A stretch of 64,000 nt of DNA, from NCBI RefSeq assembly GCF_001274935.1, contig NZ_LILC01000019.1:124001-188000 (forward strand), written 5' to 3'. The position numbers were made by a program, and so were the translations under genes. Source of the stretch: Priestia koreensis. Its GTDB lineage: Bacteria; Bacillota; Bacilli; Bacillales; Bacillaceae_H. This document shows positions 1 to 7,803 of the stretch, piece after piece; position 1 is the first letter of the stretch; each line of letters begins with the position of its first letter. The notes beneath the pieces were generated by a model. The model saw only the letters and a program-made list of their open reading frames with translations. It had not been told where the DNA came from and did no database searches.

Positions 1-329
1 CTCAGACGCGTCAAAAAGGTGTCATCCTGCAGCACGGCTCCATCCTACTAGATCTAGATGAAGATAAGCTATTCAGCGTCTTCAAGTACACAAATGACCG
101 TGTGAAGGAGCGCATGCAGCGTGCATTTCGTAAAAAGGCGGTAGCGATGAATGATATTGCCAACCGTTCAATTGGAATTGACGAGGCGAAGGAAGCGTTT
201 TATAAGGGGTTCATGAAGGGATTAGATATCAATTTAGAGCCTTATACGCTTAGTGCAGAAGAAGAAGCGTACGTTCAAGAAATTGCGAAAAGCAAATATG
301 CGTCAGATGAATGGAATTTCCGACGCTAA
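1..329 (+). CDS. lipM: Octanoyltransferase LipM, C-terminal part (5' end outside window)
   Basis: The reading frame is open from the left edge (first full codon at base 3) and ends with TAA at 327-329, giving about 108 C-terminal residues. The sequence around [18 protein letters not shown] resembles the lipoate-protein ligase/octanoyltransferase fold, in which octanoyl groups from acyl carrier protein are loaded onto GcvH for lipoate synthesis. The catalytic cysteine region lies upstream of the window and cannot be checked. In B. subtilis lipM (yqhM) directly precedes mntR (yqhN); here nrdJ lies between them. The assignment rests on similarity to the LipM C-terminus and on synteny. LplJ-type ligase is the main alternative. 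Confidence 0.75.
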   Translation, partial: QTRQKGVILQHGSILLDLDEDKLFSVFKYTNDRVKERMQRAFRKKAVAMNDIANRSIGIDEAKEAFYKGFMKGLDINLEPYTLSAEEEAYVQEIAKSKYASDEWNFRR

Positions 330-359
330 TTGTTTAGTTGTAGATGATAAGTAGATAGT

Positions 360-425
360 GATATCGCCCAATGCCTTGTATCGTTCGAGCACATCGAGCT
401 AATGGCAATGGGCGATATCTTTTTG
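360..425 (+). terminator. Inverted repeat after lipM, probable terminator
   Basis: Arms at 360-375 (GATATCGCCCAATGCC) and 404-419 (GGCAATGGGCGATATC) pair over 16 bp with one A-A mismatch, and five T follow (420-424). The 28-nt loop is long for an intrinsic terminator, so the call is tentative. Confidence 0.5.
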
Positions 426-760
426 AGAACGGGTATAGAACATAGAACACCTAGTGGAATCTTTTTTCACTTCACCAAAATGCGAAATAGTTGCGAAAAA
501 ACGAAATTATTTCACAAAAAGGTGAATGTACGTTCCCCCATTAACGATACAAAAGTCAACTGTTTTTTCGTTCGAGTTTTAAATTTTTAGCTTGACTTTT
601 CAATATGTGGTATTAGTTTTATTTTGGTAGATACTATATATTGAATTGGTCTTTGAATTATGATAACTTAAGTTTATCGCTCGAAATGATTTTTCTATAT
701 TATGGAAAGATAATCGGCTGAGACACTTAGATAGAGTAAGGAAACAAGGGAGTTGTGAAG
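426..760. other. Gap between lipM terminator and nrdJ
   Basis: About 335 nt with no convincing gene. A 62-codon open frame here lacks a ribosome-binding site and recognisable content. A TTCACC/GGTGAA inverted repeat spans roughly 474-527 around an A-rich stretch. The nrdJ-proximal half holds three NrdR-box-like sequences, listed separately. I see no cobalamin riboswitch core. A TTGACT hexamer at 592-597 could be a -35 element, but no good -10 is spaced correctly from it. Confidence 0.5.
601..704 (+). promoter_or_regulatory. Candidate NrdR boxes upstream of nrdJ
   Basis: Three sequences fit the core of the NrdR box, roughly CwATATaTwG: CAATATGTGG at 601-610, CTATATATTG at 634-643 (best match) and CTATATTATG at 695-704. 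The first two begin 33 bp apart, about three helical turns. NrdR usually binds paired boxes one to three turns apart before ribonucleotide reductase genes. The region is AT-rich, so chance matches are possible. Confidence 0.4.
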
Positions 761-3304
761 ATGGCAGTTTTAATTAACGAAAAGCCCGTAATGAATATTG
801 AAAAGTTGAATCAAGATATTGAGAAATTTACCCAAGTACACCCCGTTACACCTGATATGAAATTAACTCATAAAGGGGTATCTCGCCTCGTAATGCTAGA
901 TCGCTATGCATTCAAAGACACAGAGAAAACAACTCTCTCAGAAGGGGACTTCGTTGTCCTAACGGTAAAAGAAGATCCTAAATTCCCAGCAAGAGGATTA
1001 GGTTATATTAAAGAAATTAATTGGGAGCATAAAACAGCTACTGTTTTAGTAGAGGAAGAATCACGCGGCGCGCTAGATGCGACAGAAGCAGAGAGCGGAT
1101 TAGTTGTTCGTTCACTAGACGTGATTGAAAAGCCCCTTGAAATTTACTATGAGCAAATTGCAAAGCGTAATGCAACTGGACTTGCTTCTTCTGAAACAAC
1201 AGAAGAAAAACGTCAAGAATGGTTCCAAAAGTTCTATCATGAGCTTGTGAACCTGAACTTCGTTCCAGCAGGACGCGTTCTATACGGAGCTGGTGCAGAA
1301 ACGGACGTAACGTACTTTAACTGCTACGTAATGCCGTTCGTACAAGATTCACGTGAAGGCATCTCAGAGCATCGTAAGCAAGTAATGGAAATCATGAGCC
1401 GCGGTGGTGGTGTTGGAACAAATGGTACAACCCTTCGCCCGCGTAATGCCCTAGCAAGAGGCGTGAACGGTAAATCATCTGGTTCCGTTTCATGGTTAGA
1501 CGATATTGCGAAGCTTACACATTTAGTCGAGCAAGGTGGATCAAGACGCGGCGCGCAAATGATCATGCTTGCAGATTTCCATCCGGATATCGTGGAATTC
1601 ATCATTTCAAAAATGCAAAATCCACGTATTTTACGTTTCTTAATTGAAAACACAAACGATCCACAAATTAAAAAAGCAGCGGAAGACAAGCTGAAGTTTA
1701 CGCCGCTTACAGAGCAAGAAATTGCGATGTACCAAGGAATTGTGAACTACAAGCAAATTCCAGGTATGGGTGGATTTAACGATAAAATTATTAAAGACGC
1801 AGAAGAAAAGCTTCGTATTGGCGGCACGTTCAGCGTTCATAATCCTGATTTCTTAACAGGTGCAAACATTTCAGTTTGTCTAACAAATGACTTTATGGAA
1901 GCTGTTGAGAACGACGGTGACTACGAGCTTCGCTTCCCAGACGTTGAAACATATACGGAAGAAGAAATGAAAGCCTACAATGAAAAATGGCATGAAGTAG
2001 GCGATGTTCGTGAGTGGGAAAAACTAGGTTTCCGCGTACGTACGTATCGCACAATCAAAGCAAAAGAGCTTTGGAACTTAATTAACGTTTGTGCAACGTA
2101 CTCAGCAGAGCCTGGCATTTTCTTCATCGACAATGCGAACGACATGACAAATGCGAAAGCATACGGTCAAAAGGTAGTCGCAACAAATCCGTGTGGAGAA
2201 CAGCCACTTGCACCATATTCCGTTTGTAACCTTGCAGCGGTGAACTTAGCACAAATGGTGAACAAAGAAACAAAAACAGTTGATTTTGATAAATTAAAAC
2301 AAACGGTAGAAGTAGGCGTGCGCATGCAGGATAACGTAATTGACGCAACACCTTACTTCCTAGAAGAAAACAAAAAGCAGGCATTAGGCGAGCGTCGTGT
2401 TGGTCTTGGTGTAATGGGTCTGCATGATCTTCTTATTTACTGTGAAACAGAGTACGGTTCTGAAGCAGGAAACGAAATGGTTGATCGCGTATTTGAAACA
2501 ATCGCGACAACGGCTTACCGTGCATCAATTGAATTAGCAAAAGAAAAAGGAAGCTTCCCGTTCCTAGTTGGTGAAACAGAGGAAGAGACAGCGCGTCTTC
2601 GCCAAGCGTTCACTGAAACAGGGTTCTTAGAGAAAATGCCTGAAGATGTTCGTGAAGGAATTGCTGCATACGGAATTCGTAACTCTCACCTTCTAACGGT
2701 TGCACCAACAGGAAGCACAGGTACGATGGTTGGCGTATCAACAGGTCTTGAGCCATACTTCTCCTTCTCTTACTTCCGTAGTGGACGTCTTGGAAAGTTC
2801 ATTGAAGTAAAAGCAGATATCGTTCAAGAGTATTTAGATCAGCATCCAGAAGCAGATCCAAATCAATTACCAGAGTGGTTCATTTCTGCGATGGAACTAG
2901 CTCCAGAAGCACATGCTGACGTACAATGCATCATTCAGCGCTGGGTAGATAGCTCCATCAGTAAAACCGTTAACGCACCTCGTGGCTATACGGTTGACCA
3001 AGTGAAGAAAGTATACGAGCGTCTATATAAAGGCGGTGCAAAAGGCGGTACTGTATACGTAGACGGTAGCCGTGATGCACAGGTTCTAACGCTAAAAGCG
3101 GAAGAAAACACGTTCGAAGAAGACGTTCAAGAGCAAGAAGCGGTAACAGAAGAGCACGTATCACTAAGCATTTCATACGATGAAAGCAAAATCGGCTCTG
3201 ATGTTGGCGATACATGCCCAGTTTGCCGTCAAGGAACAGTCGAAGAAATTGGTGGCTGTAACACGTGTACAAACTGTAATGCACAGTTAAGATGTGGACT
3301 ATAA
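761..3304 (+). CDS. nrdJ: Adenosylcobalamin-dependent (class II) ribonucleotide reductase
   Basis: This 847-aa cytosolic enzyme reduces ribonucleotides to deoxyribonucleotides using a radical generated from adenosylcobalamin, so it needs neither oxygen nor a separate radical subunit. Visible features are the active-site cysteine contexts FNCYVMP (about residue 188) and NISVCLTND (about 373), and the NPCGE motif at 476-480, which carries the radical cysteine and glutamate. A cysteine-rich tail (CPVC..CNTCTNC..RCGL) would supply the metal-binding and reductant shuttle. ATG at 761 is chosen because GGGAG lies 8 nt upstream; a GTG two codons earlier is too close to it. The gene stands alone between lipM and mntR, a position it does not have in B. 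subtilis, which uses class I NrdEF. Candidate NrdR boxes lie upstream. Confidence 0.92.
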   Translation: MAVLINEKPVMNIEKLNQDIEKFTQVHPVTPDMKLTHKGVSRLVMLDRYAFKDTEKTTLSEGDFVVLTVKEDPKFPARGLGYIKEINWEHKTATVLVEEESRGALDATEAESGLVVRSLDVIEKPLEIYYEQIAKRNATGLASSETTEEKRQEWFQKFYHELVNLNFVPAGRVLYGAGAETDVTYFNCYVMPFVQDSREGISEHRKQVMEIMSRGGGVGTNGTTLRPRNALARGVNGKSSGSVSWLDDIAKLTHLVEQGGSRRGAQMIMLADFHPDIVEFIISKMQNPRILRFLIENTNDPQIKKAAEDKLKFTPLTEQEIAMYQGIVNYKQIPGMGGFNDKIIKDAEEKLRIGGTFSVHNPDFLTGANISVCLTNDFMEAVENDGDYELRFPDVETYTEEEMKAYNEKWHEVGDVREWEKLGFRVRTYRTIKAKELWNLINVCATYSAEPGIFFIDNANDMTNAKAYGQKVVATNPCGEQPLAPYSVCNLAAVNLAQMVNKETKTVDFDKLKQTVEVGVRMQDNVIDATPYFLEENKKQALGERRVGLGVMGLHDLLIYCETEYGSEAGNEMVDRVFETIATTAYRASIELAKEKGSFPFLVGETEEETARLRQAFTETGFLEKMPEDVREGIAAYGIRNSHLLTVAPTGSTGTMVGVSTGLEPYFSFSYFRSGRLGKFIEVKADIVQEYLDQHPEADPNQLPEWFISAMELAPEAHADVQCIIQRWVDSSISKTVNAPRGYTVDQVKKVYERLYKGGAKGGTVYVDGSRDAQVLTLKAEENTFEEDVQEQEAVTEEHVSLSISYDESKIGSDVGDTCPVCRQGTVEEIGGCNTCTNCNAQLRCGL

Positions 3305-3329
3305 GTTACATCTAAATACAGATTGATTA

Positions 3330-3391
3330 TACAAGTAGGAGGGGTGAGCTAGCAGGGGACAAACCTGTCTGGCTCACCCTCTGTGCTTGTA
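3330..3391. repeat. Long imperfect hairpin without U-tract, possible dispersed repeat
   Basis: Four nested pairings share one axis: TACAAG (3330-3335) with CTTGTA (3386-3391); GAGGGGTGAGC (3339-3349) with GCTCACCCTC (3372-3381), one bulged G; AG with CT; and CAGG (3353-3356) with CCTG (3364-3367). No T-run follows, so it is a poor intrinsic terminator. It may be a REP or MITE-like element, or an RNA-stabilising structure at the nrdJ 3' end. Confidence 0.5.
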
Positions 3392-3588
3392 AATGGTACT
3401 CTTTTATAGTAAAATTTACGTTGACTTTCTTATTTGAAAAGTATTGGTAACGCTTTACATTTCAGCAGCAGCCTCAGCAATTATCCAACAAACACAGGCC
3501 ATAAAATCCTCGCTGATGAGAAATTCTATATATGAAACAATCCGGGTATGAACGAATACATAATAAGAGAAGTATTGGAGGAGAAGCC

Positions 3589-4020
3589 ATGCCTACCCCA
3601 AGTATGGAAGATTATATTGAGCAAATTTATATGTTAATTGAAGATAAGGGATATGCAAGGGTTTCGGACATTGCAGAAGCGTTAGCAGTGCATCCTTCCT
3701 CTGTAACAAAAATGGTGCAAAAACTCGATAAAGACGAATATTTGGTGTATGAAAAATACCGTGGCCTAGTGCTGACAACCAAAGGGAAAAAGATTGGAAA
3801 ACGTCTTGTCTATCGCCATGAGCTATTGGAGCAATTTCTTCGTATCATTGGCGTCGATGAGGAAAATATTTATGAAGACGTTGAAGGAATCGAGCATCAC
3901 TTAAGCTGGAATTCCATCGACCGAATCGGTGATTTGGTTCAATACTTTGAAGAGGGTCAAGAGCGTGTAGACGAGCTTCGACTCGTACAAAAGAAAAACG
4001 AAGAAGATCAGCCGTCCTAA
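3589..4020 (+). CDS. mntR: Manganese-responsive transcriptional regulator MntR
   Basis: This 143-aa DtxR-family regulator represses manganese uptake genes when Mn(II) is bound. The N-terminal winged helix ([22 protein letters not shown]) is followed by the dimerisation and metal-binding part, with the H..E..EH ligand pattern in [11 protein letters not shown] and [11 protein letters not shown]. The length matches the B. subtilis protein (about 142 aa). ATG at 3589 is preferred over an upstream in-frame ATG because TTGGAGGAG ends 6 nt before it and the [14 protein letters not shown] start is typical of MntR. Its neighbours lipM and yqhO are the B. subtilis ones apart from the inserted nrdJ. I found no clear promoter in the preceding 200 nt. 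Confidence 0.95.
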   Translation: MPTPSMEDYIEQIYMLIEDKGYARVSDIAEALAVHPSSVTKMVQKLDKDEYLVYEKYRGLVLTTKGKKIGKRLVYRHELLEQFLRIIGVDEENIYEDVEGIEHHLSWNSIDRIGDLVQYFEEGQERVDELRLVQKKNEEDQPS

Positions 4021-4080
4021 AAAAATCATTTTCTCCTTTCTACCTACGAATGTAGGTGATGAGAGAAAATGATTTTTTTT
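4021..4080 (+). terminator. Intrinsic terminator of mntR
   Basis: AAAATCATTTTCTC pairs with GAGAAAATGATTTT around an inner CTACCT/TAGGT hairpin, ending in eight T at 4073-4080. The stem begins directly after the mntR stop. Confidence 0.85.
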
Positions 4081-4138
4081 ACGCATATTTCCCTACGTTT
4101 TCGATTAAAGATGTACAAATGATTGTTGGAGGTCATTT

Positions 4139-5026
4139 ATGTACATTGACGGTGTGTTTTCAGGTGGTGGAATTAAAGGATTAGCTTTAATAGGCGCTCT
4201 TCAAGCTATAGAAGAAAAGGGATTTGTGTTTCGACGGGTAGCTGGCACAAGCGCAGGGGCTATCCTTTCTTCGTTCATCGTAGCTGGTTATTCTAGTAAG
4301 GAACTTGTATCCATGCTTGAAGAATTAAATGCTGATAATCTATTAGACCGTCGTTCGCGATTTATTCCCTTTTCCTTAACAAAATGGCTGTCATTATATT
4401 GGAAGATGGGGCTATATAAAGGTGATAAATTAGAAAGATGGTTATACAATAAATTAAAGCAAAGAGGAATTATTACATTCGGTGACATTCCGGAGCATTC
4501 GCTGCGTATTGTCGCTTCTGACTTAACGAATGGGCGTATTCTTGTGCTCCCAGATGATTTGCCCCAATACGGCATTGATCCTGCTACTTTTTTTATTTCA
4601 AAAGCCGTAAGAATGAGCTGTAGCCTTCCATACTTTTTCGAACCGGTTCGCTTAAAAAGCGTTAGGCAGACGTCGCTTATTGTAGACGGGGGAGTACTAA
4701 GTAATTTCCCCATTTGGCTGTTTGATGACGAGCGTAAGCCGAAGGTACGGCCCGTATTAGGAGTAAACCTTGTGACGGCAGAAGAATGTGAACCGAGTAA
4801 AAAGGAAATTCATAATGCAATTGGGTTGTTTGGTGCTCTGTTTGAAACGATGAAGGATGCACATGATGCGCGGTATATTTCTAAGCGTCATGCTCAAAAC
4901 ATTATTTTTATTCCCGTCGATCAACAAGGCATTATCGATTTTCAGCTGACGGAAGAGCGAAAGCAGCAGCTTGTCTTGCTTGGGAAACTAAGAGCTGAGG
5001 CTTTTCTTCAGCAATGGTCCTATTAA
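4139..5026 (+). CDS. yqhO: Patatin-like phospholipase, YqhO family
   Basis: A 295-aa patatin-fold serine hydrolase. The oxyanion-hole loop SGGGIKGLALIGAL (residues about 8-21), the nucleophile elbow GTSAGA (about 37-42, catalytic Ser) and the catalytic-dyad Asp in VDGGVLSNFP (about 181-190) are all present, so it should be active as a lipid acyl hydrolase. There is no signal peptide, and the physiological substrate is unknown. RBS GGAGG lies 6 nt before the ATG. The gene stands alone between the mntR terminator and a bidirectional terminator shared with convergent yqhP. Position and sequence agree with B. subtilis yqhO. Confidence 0.88.
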   Translation: MYIDGVFSGGGIKGLALIGALQAIEEKGFVFRRVAGTSAGAILSSFIVAGYSSKELVSMLEELNADNLLDRRSRFIPFSLTKWLSLYWKMGLYKGDKLERWLYNKLKQRGIITFGDIPEHSLRIVASDLTNGRILVLPDDLPQYGIDPATFFISKAVRMSCSLPYFFEPVRLKSVRQTSLIVDGGVLSNFPIWLFDDERKPKVRPVLGVNLVTAEECEPSKKEIHNAIGLFGALFETMKDAHDARYISKRHAQNIIFIPVDQQGIIDFQLTEERKQQLVLLGKLRAEAFLQQWSY

Positions 5027-5031
5027 TCAAA

Positions 5032-5063
5032 AAAAATCATCGCCCACAGGAGCGATGATTTTT
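5032..5063. terminator. Bidirectional terminator between yqhO and yqhP
   Basis: AAAAATCATCGC (5032-5043) pairs with GCGATGATTTTT (5052-5063) with an 8-nt loop. A/T tails on both sides allow termination of the convergent genes in both directions. Confidence 0.85.
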
Positions 5064-5066
5064 CCA

Positions 5067-5462
5067 TTAGAAAAAGGCACGGTTTTTCTTTTTGCCCTTT
5101 TTCCCTTCTATGACGGTAAGGTGGGTATTGGATCGTTTTTTCTTTAAAGTTTTGCTTGAACTTTGCCCTTTTGATGAGCCAGAGACTGAATGAATACGCG
5201 CTGACGGTTTCCCTTTTGCTGGACTTTTCGTCTTTGAACGATGCTTCGATTGTTTTACCGCGCGTAAATATTGACGATCCTGCGTCGTTGACTGAGGCGA
5301 CCGGAACACAAAGCGGTACAGTACATAAATAATCCCCGCAAAAATCCCCATATATAAAAGCTGTCTCATCAATTGAGCTGGATGGGTTATCACACTGGCC
5401 AACAAACCGAAAATTCCAAGCGTAATTAATACATAAACAATAGGTTTAGCAGAACGTCTCAT
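5067..5462 (-). CDS. yqhP: Membrane protein YqhP (SA1362 family)
   Basis: A 131-aa protein with two predicted transmembrane helices near the N-terminus (about residues 9-27 and 34-53), then a long, highly basic tail rich in Lys, Arg and Ser, probably cytoplasmic. The tail may contact nucleic acid or phospholipid head groups, but that is inference. Its function is unknown. A GGAGGTGACC-type ribosome-binding site precedes the ATG on the minus strand. It lies 44 nt downstream of yqhQ and is probably cotranscribed with it, as in B. subtilis. The 3' end abuts the terminator shared with yqhO. Confidence 0.8.
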   Translation of the reverse strand: MRRSAKPIVYVLITLGIFGLLASVITHPAQLMRQLLYMGIFAGIIYVLYRFVFRSPQSTTQDRQYLRAVKQSKHRSKTKSPAKGKPSARIHSVSGSSKGQSSSKTLKKKRSNTHLTVIEGKKGKKKNRAFF

Positions 5463-5506
5463 AAGAAGGTCACCTCCACATTATGTTCAAACAGTAAAAA
5501 GAAGGG

Positions 5507-6445
5507 TTATACAATTTTATCTTCGGTTTGAATGTCCTCAGATTCAATACGTAATAATTCATTAAATGAAGCAATGGCTACTTCTACTTGATCATCGCTT
5601 GGTTCTTTTGTTGTTAACAATTGAAGCCATAGCCCAGGGTATCCTAAGAAACGAAGAACTGGAATGTCGCGAACTTTATTCGTTAGCTGCAATACTTCAA
5701 AAGCAATGCCGAGTACTACAGGAATTAAAAGCAGGCGGTCCACAATTCGAAGCCATAACGGATCAAGCGGGACGAGCATATAGACAAATACCCCAACAAT
5801 TACTGTAAATAAAATAAAGCTACTGCCGCATCGGTAATGAAGTCGCGAACTTTTTTGCACGTTTTCGACCGTTAGCGGAAGCTGATTTTCGTACGCATTA
5901 ATCACTTTATGCTCCGCCCCGTGATATTGGAAAACACGCTTAATGAGCGGTGTTTGTGAAATGACGTAAATATACACGAGCAGTAAAATGAGCTTGAACA
6001 AACCTTCTATTAAAATCTGCGAAAGATCCGAAGAGAAAATAGGTCTTGTTAGCTGAGCGAGAAAAACCGGAATTAACGTAAATAACACTTTGCCAAAAAG
6101 AAAAGAGAGAACACCGAGCGTTGCCACACCTAGAACAAGCGATAACCTTGATTCCTTTTTTTCAGCTAATGTAGCATCTTCAGAAGGATCAAGATCATAT
6201 CGTTCAGAAGAGAAGTTCAAGTGCATCGTTCCATTTGCACTTGCCTCAATAATCGCAGCAATTCCTCTTAGAAAGGGTATTTTTTTGAGTTTTGTAAGAA
6301 AGGGAGAAGATTTTCGCTTTGAATGAAAGTATTCAATCGTTTGATCCTTGCGCCGAATCGCGGTTACAAGAGAACGTTTACCTCCGAACATGACTCCCTC
6401 CATTACGGCTTGACCACCATAGATGGGTTTTTGTGCGTCTGACAT
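5507..6445 (-). CDS. yqhQ: DUF1385 membrane protein YqhQ
   Basis: About 312 aa. The N-terminus carries the family motif GGQAVMEGVMF and a mid-protein motif YHGAEHKVINAYE, both characteristic of DUF1385. The His/Glu set in GAEHK has been suggested to bind metal. Four hydrophobic segments (two before the HGAEHK motif, two after) indicate an integral membrane protein. Biochemical function is not established. The ATG at 6445 (MSDAQKP) is preferred, with GGTG 7 nt upstream on the minus strand; an in-frame GTG at 6457 is the alternative. The gene is divergent from yqhR and leads into yqhP. Confidence 0.85.
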   Translation of the reverse strand: MSDAQKPIYGGQAVMEGVMFGGKRSLVTAIRRKDQTIEYFHSKRKSSPFLTKLKKIPFLRGIAAIIEASANGTMHLNFSSERYDLDPSEDATLAEKKESRLSLVLGVATLGVLSFLFGKVLFTLIPVFLAQLTRPIFSSDLSQILIEGLFKLILLLVYIYVISQTPLIKRVFQYHGAEHKVINAYENQLPLTVENVQKSSRLHYRCGSSFILFTVIVGVFVYMLVPLDPLWLRIVDRLLLIPVVLGIAFEVLQLTNKVRDIPVLRFLGYPGLWLQLLTTKEPSDDQVEVAIASFNELLRIESEDIQTEDKIV

Positions 6446-6753
6446 GTAAGTCACCAACCTAACTTCGTAAAATATCTTATTTGTATTTTATATTCTACAG
6501 GAATTTGAAATAAACCTCTAGGTCGATGTATATTCTCTATTTTAGCCAAGAAAATCCAAACATACACCAGTAAATCCCCTTTGTTTTCTAGAAAATTCTA
6601 TTCCGTCTGAAAACAAGATGCTACATGCTGTGTTATGGAGTCGTTATGTTCGATGAATGAGCTGACACGTAACCGAAAAAATGAACAATTTTGGTTGCGT
6701 ATAGAAATAGAATTTTTGTTTCGGTTCATACTAAGAAACAGAGGTGAAGAAAA
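6446..6753. other. Divergent intergenic region yqhQ/yqhR
   Basis: About 308 nt of AT-rich sequence with no credible gene. It contains the short palindromic stretch TTTTCTAGAAAA near 6588 and, close to yqhR, a forespore-type promoter candidate described separately. I could not identify a convincing minus-strand promoter for yqhQ. Confidence 0.5.
6704..6733 (+). promoter_or_regulatory. Candidate sigma-F/sigma-G promoter of yqhR
   Basis: CATACTA at 6727-6733 is a perfect forespore-type -10 element. GAAATA at 6704-6709, 17 nt upstream, resembles the loose -35. The predicted transcript start (about 6740) is just before the GAGGTG ribosome-binding site at 6741. Confidence 0.35.
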
Positions 6754-7266
6754 GTGACAGAAGAACAAGAACATCAAAGTCAAAATAGCAAAGAAACATC
6801 CTATATGCTAAAAACAGTGTCCATTGGATTTGTCGGTGGTGTGTTTTGGAGTTTTCTTAATTATATTGCATATCTATTCCATTTTACAGAAATTAGCCCA
6901 AACGTCATTTTACAGCCATGGGCCCTTGGTGAATGGAAAGAGAAGGCGATGGGGAACTTTGTGAGCATGATTATCCTGGGGGTTATCTCCATCGTTGTCG
7001 CTATTTTATATCAGGTCACGCTGAAGAATTATATGAGAGTTTGGATTGGCATGCTGTTCGGGCTTGTTTTATGGGTGTTGGTCTTTTATGTGTTAAATCC
7101 CCTCTTTCCAGATATCAAAACCGTTAGCGAGCTGGATAAAAATACGATTATTACGAGCATCTGCTTTTACATTTTGTACGGCGTATTCGTTGGCTACTCG
7201 ATTTCCTTTGAAGCATCGGCCTTAAATCTAAAAGACTCTGACCAAGCTACAGTCAATGAAGAGTGA
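6754..7266 (+). CDS. yqhR: Conserved membrane protein YqhR
   Basis: A 170-aa protein with four predicted transmembrane helices (starting near residues 20, 65, 95 and 130) and short hydrophilic ends. No catalytic motif is seen and the function is unknown. GTG at 6754 is the start, with GAGGTG 8 nt upstream. Synteny with B. subtilis (between yqhQ and aroQ/yqhS) supports the name. A forespore-type promoter candidate directly upstream would make it a sporulation gene. It ends before its own small terminator. Confidence 0.8.
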   Translation: MTEEQEHQSQNSKETSYMLKTVSIGFVGGVFWSFLNYIAYLFHFTEISPNVILQPWALGEWKEKAMGNFVSMIILGVISIVVAILYQVTLKNYMRVWIGMLFGLVLWVLVFYVLNPLFPDIKTVSELDKNTIITSICFYILYGVFVGYSISFEASALNLKDSDQATVNEE

Positions 7267-7287
7267 GTTCTGTTCATTTCTATGGTA

Positions 7288-7317
7288 GAATGTTCTAGGT
7301 AATGAACATTCTTTTTT
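7288..7317 (+). terminator. Terminator after yqhR
   Basis: GAATGTTC (7288-7295) pairs with GAACATTC (7304-7311) with an 8-nt loop, followed by six T. Confidence 0.75.
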
Positions 7318-7353
7318 CATCGGAAAAAAGGTGGAAGCGGAGGAGGTCATAGA

Positions 7354-7803
7354 GTGAAAAGATTACTCGTTATCAATGGCCCGAATCTTAATCGTTTAGG
7401 GGTAAGAGAGCCAGGTATTTACGGTGGTGAAACGCTCGCAACGCTAGAGAGTGGCTTGCAACTTGTGGCGGAACGCGAGGGCATCAACTTAGAGACGTTT
7501 CAGTCAAACCATGAAGGAGCAATTATTGACCAGCTTCATGCGGCTGATACGGATTATGATGGTGTGATCATTAATCCTGGTGCTTTTACTCACTACAGCT
7601 ATGCGATTCGAGATGCCATAGCAGGTATTTCGACACCTGTTCTTGAAGTACATATTTCAAACGTTCATGCGAGGGAAGAGTTCCGTCATCATTCGGTCAC
7701 GGCTCCGGTTTCAATTGGACAAATCGTAGGATTGGGCTTTTATGGCTATGAGCTAGGGCTTTTAGCTATGCTTCAACATTTAAGGGGGAAAGAAAATGAG
7801 TAA
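7354..7803 (+). CDS. aroQ: Type II 3-dehydroquinate dehydratase
   Basis: A 149-aa shikimate-pathway enzyme that dehydrates 3-dehydroquinate to 3-dehydroshikimate in the cytosol. Family motifs are complete: NGPNLNRLG at the N-terminus, the catalytic Tyr in GIYGGE (residue about 24), NPGAFTHYSYAIRDA (active-site Asn and Ser/His loop), EVHISNVHAREEFR (substrate-binding His/Arg) and the C-terminal GLGFYGYELGL. Start is GTG with GGAGG 7 nt upstream. The gene overlaps the following peptidase by 8 nt (ATGAGTAA), so the two are translationally coupled, as yqhS-yqhT are in B. subtilis. Confidence 0.97.
   Translation: MKRLLVINGPNLNRLGVREPGIYGGETLATLESGLQLVAEREGINLETFQSNHEGAIIDQLHAADTDYDGVIINPGAFTHYSYAIRDAIAGISTPVLEVHISNVHAREEFRHHSVTAPVSIGQIVGLGFYGYELGLLAMLQHLRGKENE

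Noticed and set aside
402..590. A 62-codon open frame on the plus strand between lipM and nrdJ
   Set aside because: No ribosome-binding site, it overlaps the lipM terminator stem, and its composition is low-complexity AT-rich DNA. Treated as non-coding.
426..760. Possible cobalamin riboswitch before nrdJ
   Set aside because: No B12-box (AGYCAGGAGACCUGCC-like) or GCCACUG core can be found; NrdR-type boxes explain regulation better.
5566..6326. Plus-strand open frames of about 80 codons opposite yqhQ
   Set aside because: They are antisense shadows of a conserved membrane protein gene, without ribosome-binding sites.
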